The notes below the pieces were generated by a model. It was not told the origin of the DNA. It saw only the letters and a program-made list of their open reading frames with translations, and searched no databases. Below, in pieces: positions 1 to 7,988 of a DNA stretch of 31,707 nt; positions within the stretch are counted from its first letter, which is position 1; each line of letters opens with the position of its first letter. The position numbers and the translations under genes were made by a program. The stretch spans positions 618,855 through 650,561 of the forward strand of contig NZ_DKIH01000013.1 of the NCBI RefSeq assembly GCF_002454115.1. Reading direction: 5' to 3'. The DNA comes from Sphingopyxis sp. UBA6723 (GTDB lineage: Bacteria > Pseudomonadota > Alphaproteobacteria > Sphingomonadales > Sphingomonadaceae).

Positions 1-51
1 GCAATCCAGAGCGGTTTACGCAACTCTGGATTGCTTCGCTGCGCTCGCAAT
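1..51. repeat. Inverted-repeat intergenic element (REP-like)
   Basis: An 11-base perfect inverted repeat, GCAATCCAGAG at 1-11 and CTCTGGATTGC at 24-34, is followed by a second pairing ATTGC (30-34) with GCAAT (47-51). The bases between are TTCGCTGCGCTC. Sequence of this type (ATTGCTTCGCTGCGCTCGCAAT) is a familiar dispersed intergenic repeat in alphaproteobacterial genomes. It lies downstream of the CHAP gene and is cut by the window edge, so its full extent is unknown. It could also end transcription of a neighbour, but there is no clear T run. Confidence 0.5.
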
Positions 52-81
52 GACGCAATTTTAAGAAGGTTGACTTAGCCC

Positions 82-657
82 TTACTGGCCGAGCGACGCG
101 ACGACGACTTCCAGACCGTTGCCGGGCTTCCAGTCGTTCTGCGCCCACACCGGCGCCTTGAAGCTGGGCGCCTTGTTCGGCGTGCCGCCAGCATAGATGA
201 AGCCCTGCACCGGATTGGCGCGCAGGCCAAGGTCGCCGATCGGGGCGTACCACACGCGGACCATGCTCCAGTCGCCAGCATCGCTGACGTCGACGACGCG
301 AACATTGCGTTCGATCTGGCCGCGGCGACCGTTGATCGGCGACCAGTTGGCATGGTCGATGCGGATTTCACGGTCGCTGACGATTTTTTTGACCACGGCA
401 ACATGGCCCATCGGCATGCCGCGGGTCCCGGCGAACGCCATCACTGCGCCCTCGCGCGGTTCGTTGCCGCGGGCATAATCATCGGCGGCTTGCGCCCACC
501 AAGTCTTGGCATTGCCGCGAATATCGACGCCCGATTCGGCGCGGGCAAAGGGAACGCATTGGAGATAGGCCTGCGCTGCGGCGGGGGTGCTGACGAGCAG
601 ACCGGTGAGCGTCATTACGGACGCGATGGCGGCAGCCAGCAAGCGACGATAGAGCAT
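82..657 (-). CDS. Secreted CHAP-domain amidase/peptidase
   Basis: A 191-residue exported protein likely to cleave peptide bonds in peptidoglycan. Residues 1-30 form a Sec signal peptide (basic start MLYRRLL, hydrophobic core, AAAQA end). The CHAP fold follows at about 31-140: the nucleophile is Cys34 in LQCVPFAR, His85 sits in GHVAVV and a polar third residue lies in IDHANW near 101-104. These match the CHAP order Cys, His, then Asn/Glu. A short tail after residue 140 is unassigned. The open frame extends to 726, but the added 23 residues are hydrophilic and would bury the signal peptide, so ATG at 657 is preferred. It stands alone, with no lysis or phage genes nearby, which favours a housekeeping wall-remodelling role. 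The exact substrate cannot be read from sequence. Confidence 0.8.
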   Translation of the reverse strand: MLYRRLLAAAIASVMTLTGLLVSTPAAAQAYLQCVPFARAESGVDIRGNAKTWWAQAADDYARGNEPREGAVMAFAGTRGMPMGHVAVVKKIVSDREIRIDHANWSPINGRRGQIERNVRVVDVSDAGDWSMVRVWYAPIGDLGLRANPVQGFIYAGGTPNKAPSFKAPVWAQNDWKPGNGLEVVVASLGQ

Positions 658-832
658 GAAATGCGACCCCCAAGGCTTGTGTTCAAGCGTTGCAGCGTCC
701 TTGCCATGCTTCGGGCGCGCCACCACCCGCCGCGCGACGAGATGCGCCGCGGTTGCGGTGAGCGGCGGAACCTTTTGTTAAGACCGTCAATTCGTCGCGT
801 GAGGGGTTCGACTGGTCGTCGTCAGATCGCCG

Positions 833-3187
833 TCAGGCGGCGGCGCTGGCCGCCGAATCGGTCGAGCGGAACAGCGTGAGCACGTCGGCAGCGGGCATCG
901 GGCGGCCATAATAATAGCCCTGAATGTTGCTGCATCCCATGTTGCGCAGCGTTTCGACCTCCAGCTCGGTTTCGGCGCCCTCGGCGGTGGTCGACATGCC
1001 AAGGCTGTCGGCGAGTGCGACGACGGCGCGGATGATGGCGATCGATTCGATACTGCCCTTGGCGGCGCCAACGACAAAGCTGCGGTCGACCTTGATCGTT
1101 GAAAACTGCGTCTTGCGCAGATAGCCGAGCGACGAATAGCCGGTGCCGAAATCGTCGAGCGACAGTCGGATGCCTAGCCCGATCAGCTGATCGAGCAGTT
1201 GCGCCGCGCCGCCGCCGTCGCGCAGAAAGACGCTTTCGGTGACTTCGATCTCCAGCCGCTGCGGCGGCAGTCCGCTTTGTGCCAGCGCCGACACGACCAC
1301 AGAGGCAAAGTTTGGATCGGTGAGCTGGTCAGCCGACACGTTGATCGCGACCTTCAGGTTCGACGGCCATTTCATCGCTTCGTGACACGCCGTGCGCAGC
1401 ACCCATTCGCCGATCGGCGAAATCAGCCGCGCATCCTCGGCGAGCGGAATGAAACGTCCGGGCGATACATTACCCAGTTTTTTGTTGTTCCAGCGGATCA
1501 GTCCTTCGAAGCCGTTCAAGGTGCCGTCGATGGCGGTCACCACGGGCTGGTAATACATCTCAAACTCGCCGCGTTCGAGGGCGCCGCGCAGTTCCTGTTC
1601 CATCACCCGCCGCTCTTCCGCCTGGGCGTGCAGCGACGCAACATAGCCCGCGACGACATTGCCGCCCTTGTCCTTCGACTTATAGAGCGCGAGGTCGGCA
1701 TTGCGGGTCAGCGTTTCGACCGTCGCGCCGTCCTGCGGCCCGATCGCATAACCGATGCTGGCGCCAACGAATAATTGATGGTTATCGACCACATAGGGGC
1801 GGCTGATCGTCGTGATGAGGCGCTTCGCCAGATCCTCCGCTGCGTCGGCCGAGGGGACATTGTGCAGCACCACGGCAAATTCGTCGCCGCCGAGCCGTCC
1901 GCAGGTCATGCCGCGCTCCATCAACCCTTTCAGCCGTGCCGCGACCTGTGCGAGCAGCTTGTCGCCGACCGGATGGCCGAGCGTATCATTGACTGCCTTG
2001 AAGCGATCGAGATCGATGATCAGCAGCGCGCAGCGCGCCTTGGCATCGATCGCGGTTGTCATCGCGCGCGCTAGGTCTTCGTTCAGGCTGAGGCGATTGG
2101 GCAGGCCGGTGAGATTGTCGAAGCGCGCCATCTTGGCGATTTGTTCGGCCGTGGCGCGCTGTTCGGTGACGTCCGAGCCGACGCCGCGGAAACCCAGGAA
2201 TTTGCCCGCTTCGTCGAGGCGCGGCGAGGCCGACAATTCCCACCAGCGCGGCGCCCCGCCGATCGTGACCGGCACGATCAGGTTCGAAAAGCTCTCGCGC
2301 CGCTTCATGCGTTCGGCCATCTCGTGCAGGCTTTTGGGGAATAGTCCGGTATCCCACGCATCGCCCGACAGCGCCTGGAGCAACGGGACGCCCTCCAGCG
2401 CGTCGGCGGGGGCGCCGAGCGCGAAGGCGAGACGCGGCGAAACATGGACCAGGCGGCGGCTGTTGTCGGTCTGCCACAGCCAGTCGGCCGAGGTTTCTTC
2501 GAACTCGCGCAGCAGAAGGCTGACCGTTTCGGTCTTTTCGTGCAGCGTTTCTTCGGCGCGGCGATAGCGAATGTGGCTTTGCGCAAAGCGCACGCAGAAA
2601 TTGCAGAGCAAAAGACCGGCGACGACCGCGACCGCCGCGAGTTGCGGCGCGCCGGCGCGGACGAGCGCCGCCGCCGCCGACAGGGTCACCGGCGCGATGA
2701 ACAGAATGCACGCCATCGGGATGCTGTGCGCGACGATCGCCAGCGTGACCATCATCAGCACCGCGATGGTCCACATCGACAGGACATGATCGACCGGCGG
2801 CGACAGCCCGTGCAGCCAGAATGGCGTGCTCCAGAACAGCGCCGAATAGAGGGCGTGGCGATTGCACATCCGATATTCGGCGATGCCCGACAATTTGGGA
2901 TCGCCGAGCGGCAGATTGCGAAACTGGCTGTACGACCACAGGCTGAAAATCAGGCCGATGCCGAGCCAGCCGCCAGCGACCGCGATCGGGACGCCGAGGA
3001 TCATGGTGAAGGCGGCGACGAGCGCCATTCCGAGCCCCATGAACAGACGCAACGATCCCTGCCCGCGCAGCGGCGCAAGCTGAAGCTGGCGGAGATTGCC
3101 GATATCCGCATCGCGCGGTCCCAGCCCCAACAGGCTCCGCACAGGAATCTCTTCGGCTGCTATCTGGTCGGTCAACAGGCTTTTCAC
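833..3187 (-). CDS. Membrane PAS-GGDEF-EAL cyclic-di-GMP signalling protein
   Basis: A 784-residue protein of the dual diguanylate cyclase/phosphodiesterase type. About five or six hydrophobic segments fill residues 48-200 and probably form an inner-membrane sensor. A PAS-like domain follows at about 228-345, then GGDEF (intact RLGGDEF, 431-437) and EAL (about 530-770). The EAL signature reads EGL at 561-563, but the usual metal and catalytic positions appear present: Asn616, Glu651, Asp678-Asp679, Lys699, Glu736 and Gln756. Phosphodiesterase activity is therefore likely. The RxxD inhibitory site normally just before GGDEF is absent (RGMT at that place). It would set local cyclic-di-GMP levels controlling motility or surface growth, but no target gene is adjacent. 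It is separated by 109 bases from the ligase gene upstream. Confidence 0.93.
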   Translation of the reverse strand: MKSLLTDQIAAEEIPVRSLLGLGPRDADIGNLRQLQLAPLRGQGSLRLFMGLGMALVAAFTMILGVPIAVAGGWLGIGLIFSLWSYSQFRNLPLGDPKLSGIAEYRMCNRHALYSALFWSTPFWLHGLSPPVDHVLSMWTIAVLMMVTLAIVAHSIPMACILFIAPVTLSAAAALVRAGAPQLAAVAVVAGLLLCNFCVRFAQSHIRYRRAEETLHEKTETVSLLLREFEETSADWLWQTDNSRRLVHVSPRLAFALGAPADALEGVPLLQALSGDAWDTGLFPKSLHEMAERMKRRESFSNLIVPVTIGGAPRWWELSASPRLDEAGKFLGFRGVGSDVTEQRATAEQIAKMARFDNLTGLPNRLSLNEDLARAMTTAIDAKARCALLIIDLDRFKAVNDTLGHPVGDKLLAQVAARLKGLMERGMTCGRLGGDEFAVVLHNVPSADAAEDLAKRLITTISRPYVVDNHQLFVGASIGYAIGPQDGATVETLTRNADLALYKSKDKGGNVVAGYVASLHAQAEERRVMEQELRGALERGEFEMYYQPVVTAIDGTLNGFEGLIRWNNKKLGNVSPGRFIPLAEDARLISPIGEWVLRTACHEAMKWPSNLKVAINVSADQLTDPNFASVVVSALAQSGLPPQRLEIEVTESVFLRDGGGAAQLLDQLIGLGIRLSLDDFGTGYSSLGYLRKTQFSTIKVDRSFVVGAAKGSIESIAIIRAVVALADSLGMSTTAEGAETELEVETLRNMGCSNIQGYYYGRPMPAADVLTLFRSTDSAASAAA

Positions 3188-3209
3188 AGCGCCTGTCTAA
3201 CGTCGGGGT

Positions 3210-3270
3210 GTTACCCGAAGGTAACCAGCACGTTCATTTGCCTCGTTTTTTGTCCAGCAGTGGGACAAAA
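3210..3270. promoter_or_regulatory. Two inverted repeats between the ligase and GGDEF-EAL genes
   Basis: Two hairpin-capable repeats occupy the 109-base gap. GTTACC-CGAA-GGTAAC lies at 3210-3225, and TTTTGTCC (3248-3255) pairs with GGACAAAA (3263-3270) across seven bases. The second is A/T-ended and follows the ligase stop closely, so it may be a weak terminator for that gene. The first lies 23 bases upstream of the GGDEF-EAL start and could be an operator or leader hairpin. Function is inferred; only the symmetry is seen. Confidence 0.4.
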
Positions 3271-3296
3271 TTTGCGGCCACAGTCAGTGCTTTGCC

Positions 3297-5111
3297 TCAG
3301 GCGGCCATGGCAAAGGGCTGAATTTCGCCGGCCAGATATTGCGCGCGCGCTTTCGAGCGGCTGAGTTTGCCCGAACTGGTGCGCGGCAGGGTGCGCGGGG
3401 GGATCAGCTCGATCAGGCAATTCATGCCGGTGATGGCGCGGACGCGGTCGCGAATCGTCTCGCGCAGCGCGAGGCGTTCGGCTTCGTCGCTGGTGCGGCA
3501 CTGGACGAGCACCGCGGGGGTTTCTTCGCCCCCTGGCGCAGTAATCGCGAACGCTGCGATATCGCCCGATTTGAACCCCGGCAATTGTTCAACCGCCCAT
3601 TCGATATCCTGCGGCCAGTGATTCTTGCCGTTGATGATGATCATGTCCTTGGCGCGTCCGACGATGTAGATGTAACCGTCTGACAGATAACCCATATCGC
3701 CGGTGTCGAGCCAGCCATCGACCAGGCAGGCGGCGGTCGACTCGGGATCGCGGTAATAGCCGGTCATCAGCGACGGACCGGTGCACCAAACCTTGCCGAC
3801 GGTTTGGTCGGGCAGGGCATTGCCCTGCTCGTCGCGGACCTCGATCACCATGTCGCGCGCGGCGCGGCCGCAATTGACGATAGCGCGATAGCGTGTCGGG
3901 CGCCCCGCATCATTGGCGGCGCCCGACAGCTCGGTTTCCTCGACCAGTTCAACGACAATGCCTTCGCCCGGCGGCATAATGCTAACCGCCAGCGTCGCTT
4001 CGGCCAGGCCGTAGCTTGGCAGGAAGGCGCTCGCCTTGAATCCGGCGTCGGCAAAAGCATCGACGAAGCTTTGCATCACGTCCGGGCGGATCATGTCGGC
4101 GCCATTGCCGGCGACGCGCCAGCGCGACAAGTCGAAGCGGTCGGCGACATGCGTCTGGCTCGATACGCGGCGGGCGCAGATGTCGTAACCAAAGGTCGGC
4201 GAATAGCTGAGCGTGGTCCCTTCGTTGCGGCTGATCAGGTCGAGCCAGGCGAGCGGGCGGCGCGCAAAATCCTCGGTCTTCAGATAATCGACCGACACCT
4301 GGTTGGCGACGGGCGAGAGCAGGCAGCCGACGAGGCCCATGTCGTGATACCAGGGCAGCCACGAGACGCAGCGATCACTGTCGCGCACTTCCATGCCATG
4401 ACTGTGCGCGGCGAGGTTGTTGAGCAGCGCGGCGTGGGTGACCGCAACGCCGTGCGGGAAGCGCGTCGAGCCGCTGCTGTACTGCAGATAGCAGGTTTCG
4501 TTCGATTGCTGCGCGGGCAGGTCGGTCACTGGCGCGGGCTTGGCGGCGAATTCGCTCCAGTCGACTGGCAAGACGCTCTGCGCTTCGGCCGCCTCGATCG
4601 CCATCGCGGCGATTTCGGGCGGAAAGAACAGCATCGTCGGGTCGCAGCTGGTGAGCTGCACGCCGAGCTGGCCGACATAGCTGTCGCGGCCGCCAAAGCT
4701 GGTCGGCAGCGGCAACGGCACCGGCCAGGCCCCGGCATAGATGGTGCCGAAAAACAGCGCGGCGAATTCGGGGCCGGTCTCGGCGATCAGCGCGACGCGA
4801 TCGCCCGGCTTCACCCCGGCATCGATCAACCGGTAGGCGGTCAGGAGCGCGTCGTCACGCAGTTCGCGATACGGATAGGGGCGCACCAGCTTGCCGCGCG
4901 GATCGTGGAAATTGAGTCCCCGGGTGCCGTTGGCGGCATAGTCGAGCGCTTCGCCGACAGTGGCAAAGTCCGAAAAGCGGCGCGGCTGGGCGCAGAAGGT
5001 CGGCGTCGGCTGAAGCGCGTCCGCCGCTGGGGTGTTGGTATCGGTCATAGGGGGTGCGACATCCCGCGATACGGGCCGCGCGGCAACAAGCATGTCATCT
5101 TTCTGAGCCAT
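3297..5111 (-). CDS. Fatty-acyl-AMP ligase (adenylate-forming family)
   Basis: A roughly 604-residue enzyme that activates a fatty acid with ATP to an acyl-adenylate and probably passes it to an acyl carrier protein. Adenylation motifs appear in order: phosphate loop YSSGSTRFPHG (about 211-221, replacing the common TGxPKG), SYGLAEA, DTGD, GRAKDMIIINGKNHWPQDIE, and a C-terminal lysine in RTSSGKLSRSKAR. The NGKNxxPxDIE wording and overall length fit acyl-AMP ligases better than acyl-CoA synthetases. The start is uncertain: the frame stays open to a TTG at 5198, and ATGs exist at 5111, 5093 and 5048 with no convincing ribosome site. The 5048 start (MTDTNTPAADAL) is equally credible. No carrier protein, polyketide synthase or sphingolipid gene is adjacent, so the product is unknown. 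It is divergent from recX. Confidence 0.87.
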   Translation of the reverse strand: MAQKDDMLVAARPVSRDVAPPMTDTNTPAADALQPTPTFCAQPRRFSDFATVGEALDYAANGTRGLNFHDPRGKLVRPYPYRELRDDALLTAYRLIDAGVKPGDRVALIAETGPEFAALFFGTIYAGAWPVPLPLPTSFGGRDSYVGQLGVQLTSCDPTMLFFPPEIAAMAIEAAEAQSVLPVDWSEFAAKPAPVTDLPAQQSNETCYLQYSSGSTRFPHGVAVTHAALLNNLAAHSHGMEVRDSDRCVSWLPWYHDMGLVGCLLSPVANQVSVDYLKTEDFARRPLAWLDLISRNEGTTLSYSPTFGYDICARRVSSQTHVADRFDLSRWRVAGNGADMIRPDVMQSFVDAFADAGFKASAFLPSYGLAEATLAVSIMPPGEGIVVELVEETELSGAANDAGRPTRYRAIVNCGRAARDMVIEVRDEQGNALPDQTVGKVWCTGPSLMTGYYRDPESTAACLVDGWLDTGDMGYLSDGYIYIVGRAKDMIIINGKNHWPQDIEWAVEQLPGFKSGDIAAFAITAPGGEETPAVLVQCRTSDEAERLALRETIRDRVRAITGMNCLIELIPPRTLPRTSSGKLSRSKARAQYLAGEIQPFAMAA

Positions 5112-5228
5112 GGTGTCCGTGCGCGAGCCCTGTGTTGAGTAAACAATCGCCCATTTCCGGGCTTTAATGCCCGATATGGCGGTGTTGATCGTTCTCAATC
5201 AGGCCCGACTGTGGCACAAACATGGCAT

Positions 5229-5801
5229 ATGGCCAATCGCCGCGCTCCTCCTGACCGCTCAAAAAGGCCGCTTGGCGCAGCGCGGCTCGACGAGTTGGCC
5301 TTGGCCTATGTAGCGCGATTCGCCACCAGCCGCGCCAAGCTGACGCGCTATCTGTCTCGAAAAATTCGCGAATCGGAATGGACCGACGCGGTTAACGCGG
5401 TGGCGGCGTGCGAGGCAGTCGCCGACCGCATGGAGCGGCTACAATTCCTCGACGATCGCCAATATGCCGTGATGCGCGCGGGGGCGATGACGCGGCGCGG
5501 GCTGGGGGTACGGCGGGTCAAGGCGCAGCTGTATGTCGATGGCATCGCGAGCGAGGATAGCGGTGAGGCGATCGAGAGCGCTGAGGCGTCGGCGCTGGCG
5601 TCGGCGGTCGGCTTCGCGCGGCGGCGGCGCTTCGGGCCGTTTGCGACGCGTCCTGCCGACGATCCGAAACTGCGCGAGCGGCAGATTGCGGCGTTTTTGC
5701 GCGCGGGGCACAGCATGGCGCTGGCGCGTCGGATATTGGCGATCGCGCCGGGGGACGAGGCGGCGCTGGCGGCGCTGGACGATGGGGCGGGGCTCGATTA
5801 G
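5229..5801 (+). CDS. recX: RecX-family regulatory protein
   Basis: A roughly 190-residue basic, helical protein with RecX-type three-helix repeats. Visible signs are LDELALAYVARFATSRAKLTRYLSRK at the front, RLQFLDDRQYA in the middle repeat, and MTRRGLGVRRVKAQLYVDGI, which matches the RecX pattern of R-G-hydrophobic-hydrophobic followed by L-x-x-(K/R)-G-I. RecX proteins bind RecA filaments and limit recombinase activity. A GTG at 5211 would add six residues; ATG at 5229 is preferred because MANRR leads straight into the basic N-terminus. recA is not in the window. The gene is divergent from the ligase. The family assignment is fairly secure, but the effect on RecA is inferred. Confidence 0.78.
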   Translation: MANRRAPPDRSKRPLGAARLDELALAYVARFATSRAKLTRYLSRKIRESEWTDAVNAVAACEAVADRMERLQFLDDRQYAVMRAGAMTRRGLGVRRVKAQLYVDGIASEDSGEAIESAEASALASAVGFARRRRFGPFATRPADDPKLRERQIAAFLRAGHSMALARRILAIAPGDEAALAALDDGAGLD

Positions 5802-5825
5802 GCATCAACCCTTCCATCAATCGAG

Positions 5826-5845
5826 ATCCCGGCCCTTGCCGGGAT
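5826..5845. repeat. ATCCCGGC/GCCGGGAT dispersed hairpin
   Basis: A perfect 8-base stem, ATCCCGGC (5826-5833) and GCCGGGAT (5838-5845), with loop CCTT. The same hairpin recurs twice between atpA and atpG near 13.8 kb, so it is a dispersed repeat. Here it lies in the 68-base gap between recX and the DUF192 gene and may also help end the recX transcript. Confidence 0.65.
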
Positions 5846-5869
5846 AACGAAGAGAGGTATCAGTCGCCG

Positions 5870-6331
5870 ATGCGTTCCATTTTTGTCGCTCTTGCTTTGA
5901 CATTGGCCGTGCCGATGGCGGGGTGCAGCCAGAATGCCAGCGAGGCGGAAAGCTCCCACACGATCGCGGTGACGATCACCGCCAAGGACCAGGCGCACCG
6001 GTTCAACGTCGAAGTTGCGCGGACCGATGCCGAGCAGGACAAGGGGTTGATGTTCCGCACCAGCCTGCCCGCCGATGGGGGCATGTTGTTTCCGTTTGAA
6101 AAACCGCGGATCGGCAGCTTCTGGATGAAGAATACGCTGATCCCGCTCGACATGATCTTCATCCGCGCCGACGGCAGCATCGACCGGATCGCCGAAAACA
6201 CGATCCCCGAATCGCTGGAGCCCGTGGTCAGCGGGGGTGAAGTCAGCGCGGTGCTGGAACTGGCAGGCGGGACCGCGGCGAAGCTCGGCATCGACGAGAC
6301 GGCGAAGGTGACGTGGAAAGACCCGAAATAG
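5870..6331 (+). CDS. DUF192-family lipoprotein
   Basis: A 153-residue probable lipoprotein. The N-terminus has a hydrophobic signal with a lipobox ending at Cys19 (PMAGC). The rest is a DUF192 domain, recognisable by EVARTDAEQDKGLMFR, the GGMLFPFEKP turn, SFWMKNTLIPLDMIFI and the closing AVLELAGGTAAKLGI. DUF192 proteins are small beta-rich proteins without an established enzymatic activity. The start at 5870 follows AGAGAGG, a fair ribosome-binding site. It precedes the NDUFA12-like gene by 60 bases, and the run 5870-7422 may be one transcript. Outer or inner membrane anchoring cannot be settled from sequence. Confidence 0.85.
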   Translation: MRSIFVALALTLAVPMAGCSQNASEAESSHTIAVTITAKDQAHRFNVEVARTDAEQDKGLMFRTSLPADGGMLFPFEKPRIGSFWMKNTLIPLDMIFIRADGSIDRIAENTIPESLEPVVSGGEVSAVLELAGGTAAKLGIDETAKVTWKDPK

Positions 6332-6391
6332 CGTTGCGGCGCACGGTTTGCGGCTTGCGGACCGCATGGGCTTGGCTGTAAACGCCTCGCC

Positions 6392-6775
6392 ATGAGCATC
6401 CTCGGCAAGATTTTCACCTGGTGGGACGGTGCGACCGTCGGCACGCTGCTGAACAGCTGGAAAACCGGCGAAAAGGTCGGCGAGGACAGCTTTGGCAACA
6501 CCTATCATCGCGCGCGCAAGGGCGACCGCCGCTGGGTGATCTACAAGGGATCGAATGATGCCAGCCGGGTGCCGCCCGAATGGCACGGCTGGCTGCACCG
6601 CACCTTTGACGAATTGCCGACCGACATGCTGCCTGCGCCGCGCGCGTGGGAAAAGGAACCGACCGCCAACCTGACCGGCAGCACCGGCGCCTATCGCCCT
6701 GCGGGGGCGCTCGAACGTGGCGGCCAGCGGGCTGCCGCGACCGGCGATTATGAGGCCTGGCGGCCCAGCGAATAA
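6392..6775 (+). CDS. NDUFA12-family complex I accessory protein
   Basis: A 127-residue protein of the NADH:ubiquinone oxidoreductase 17.2 kDa (NDUFA12) family. Diagnostic stretches are the aromatic start FTWWDG, VGEDSFGNTYHR, RRWVIYKG, SRVPPEWHGWLH and the tail ending in YEAWRPS. These supernumerary subunits occur in alphaproteobacteria and mitochondria and help assemble or stabilise complex I at the inner membrane. The gene is outside any nuo operon here, which is usual in this group. Its TAA stop overlaps the ATG of the DUF2155 gene by one base (TAATG), so the two are probably translated together. Confidence 0.9.
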   Translation: MSILGKIFTWWDGATVGTLLNSWKTGEKVGEDSFGNTYHRARKGDRRWVIYKGSNDASRVPPEWHGWLHRTFDELPTDMLPAPRAWEKEPTANLTGSTGAYRPAGALERGGQRAAATGDYEAWRPSE

Positions 6776-7422
6776 TGTCGCGTCGGACCACGACTGCGCT
6801 GCTCGCGCTGCTGGCCGCGACCGCGCTGGGCGCCTGCGACCGGACGCCGTCCAAGGGCAATGGCAGCGCGACCGTTTCGACGGTGGCCAAGTCCGAACGC
6901 GTTCCGCAGGAGGTCGGCGGCATTGAGGGTGCGACCCCGATGGCCGAGCGCGTTGCCGTCGTTGGCTTGCTCAACAAACGCAACGGGCTGGTGCGCGAGC
7001 TGGCGATGAAGCCCGGCGAATCGGCGCGCGTCGGACGCGCCATCGTGCGCCTGCGCGCGTGCGAGCAGACCGCGCCGTGGGAAGACCCGCCCGAAACCGG
7101 CGCGTTCGTCCAGCTGACGGTGCAGGATCAGCGCGATGACCGATGGCGCCGGGTCTTTTCGGGCTGGATTTTCCGCGAACGGCCCGATCGCAACGTCATC
7201 CAGCATCCGATTTACGACGTGTTTGTCAAAAGCTGTGCGATGACATATCCCGGCGGCGAGCCGGTCGCGCCCGCGGCGACGAAATCGGGCGCAGCGGCGG
7301 CGCCCAAGGCGTCGAGCGCGCCCCAGTCGCCCGCAACGAACGGCGGCGAGGGCGGTGAAACGCCCGCGGCGCCTGCTCCGACGCTGCCAGCCGCGCCGTC
7401 GCCGCCCGCCAACACCGAATAG
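6775..7422 (+). CDS. DUF2155 lipoprotein with Pro/Ala-rich tail
   Basis: A 215-residue probable lipoprotein. The signal sequence ends in a lipobox with Cys21 (ALGAC). The DUF2155 core runs from about residue 55 to 160: AERVAVVGLLNKRNG, GRAIVRLRACEQTAPWEDPP, FSGWIFRERPD and HPIYDVFVKSCAM. DUF2155 proteins are exported alphaproteobacterial proteins of unknown role, often found near complex I or acyl-CoA genes. After residue 160 the sequence becomes a low-complexity Ala/Pro/Gly tail. The last 211 bases, including codons for the end of the conserved core, are also coding on the other strand as the end of aat. The one-base overlap with the NDUFA12 gene indicates translational coupling. Confidence 0.85.
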   Translation: MSRRTTTALLALLAATALGACDRTPSKGNGSATVSTVAKSERVPQEVGGIEGATPMAERVAVVGLLNKRNGLVRELAMKPGESARVGRAIVRLRACEQTAPWEDPPETGAFVQLTVQDQRDDRWRRVFSGWIFRERPDRNVIQHPIYDVFVKSCAMTYPGGEPVAPAATKSGAAAAPKASSAPQSPATNGGEGGETPAAPAPTLPAAPSPPANTE

Positions 7423-7988
7423 AGCCGCGCCAGATAGTCGGCCTGGCGGATTTCGATCGCACCGAGGCTGGCGAGGTGCGGGGTGATGAACTGGCAATCG
7501 AGCAATTTCCAGCCGCCCGCGGTAAGCCGCGCGACAAGATGCGCCAGCGCGACCTTTGAGGCATCGCGCGTGCGGCTGACCATCGATTCGCCGAAAAAGG
7601 CACGGCCGAGCGACACGCCGTAGAGGCCGCCGACCAGCTCGTCCTCCTGCCAGCATTCGACGCTGTGCGCATGGCCGATCTGGAACAGGCGGTCGTAACT
7701 CGCCTTGATGACGGGGTTGATCCACGTCGTCGGGCGGTCTCCCGCAGGCTCGGCGCACAGCGCGACCATGTCGGCAAAGGCGGCGTCGGTGGTGACGCGA
7801 AAACGATCGGCGACGATCGTCTTTTTCAAACTGCGCGACAGCCGGAAGCCATCCAGCGGCAGGATCGCGCGCAGCCGCGGTTCGACCCAATGGACCGACG
7901 GGTCATCCGCCCCGTCGGCCATCGGGAAAATACCCTGCGCATAAGCACTCAGCAGCAGCGCAGGGTCGATGGATTCAAAATGCTTCAG
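7212..7988 (-). CDS. aat: Leucyl/phenylalanyl-tRNA-protein transferase
   Basis: Aat adds Leu or Phe from charged tRNA to proteins with basic N-termini, marking them for ClpS/ClpAP degradation. Family blocks are clear: FPMAD, VHWVEPRLRAILPL, SRSLKKTI, TTWINPVIKASYDRLFQIGHAHSVECWQ, LVGGLYGVSLGRAFFGESM, SKVALAHLV and LLDCQFITPHLASLGAIEI. The first in-frame ATG (7922) would start inside the conserved LLLSAYAQGIFPM block. The frame stays open upstream to 8060, but I find no ATG, GTG or TTG there. The best start is CTG at 7988, overlapping the upstream gene's TGA as CTGA, which gives 258 residues. The last 70 residues are a Gly/Ala/Pro-rich extension ending in VIAQLLTNTS, antisense to the DUF2155 gene. 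Function is secure; the start is inferred. Confidence 0.85.
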   Translation of the reverse strand: MKHFESIDPALLLSAYAQGIFPMADGADDPSVHWVEPRLRAILPLDGFRLSRSLKKTIVADRFRVTTDAAFADMVALCAEPAGDRPTTWINPVIKASYDRLFQIGHAHSVECWQEDELVGGLYGVSLGRAFFGESMVSRTRDASKVALAHLVARLTAGGWKLLDCQFITPHLASLGAIEIRQADYLARLYSVLAGGDGAAGSVGAGAAGVSPPSPPFVAGDWGALDALGAAAAPDFVAAGATGSPPGYVIAQLLTNTS

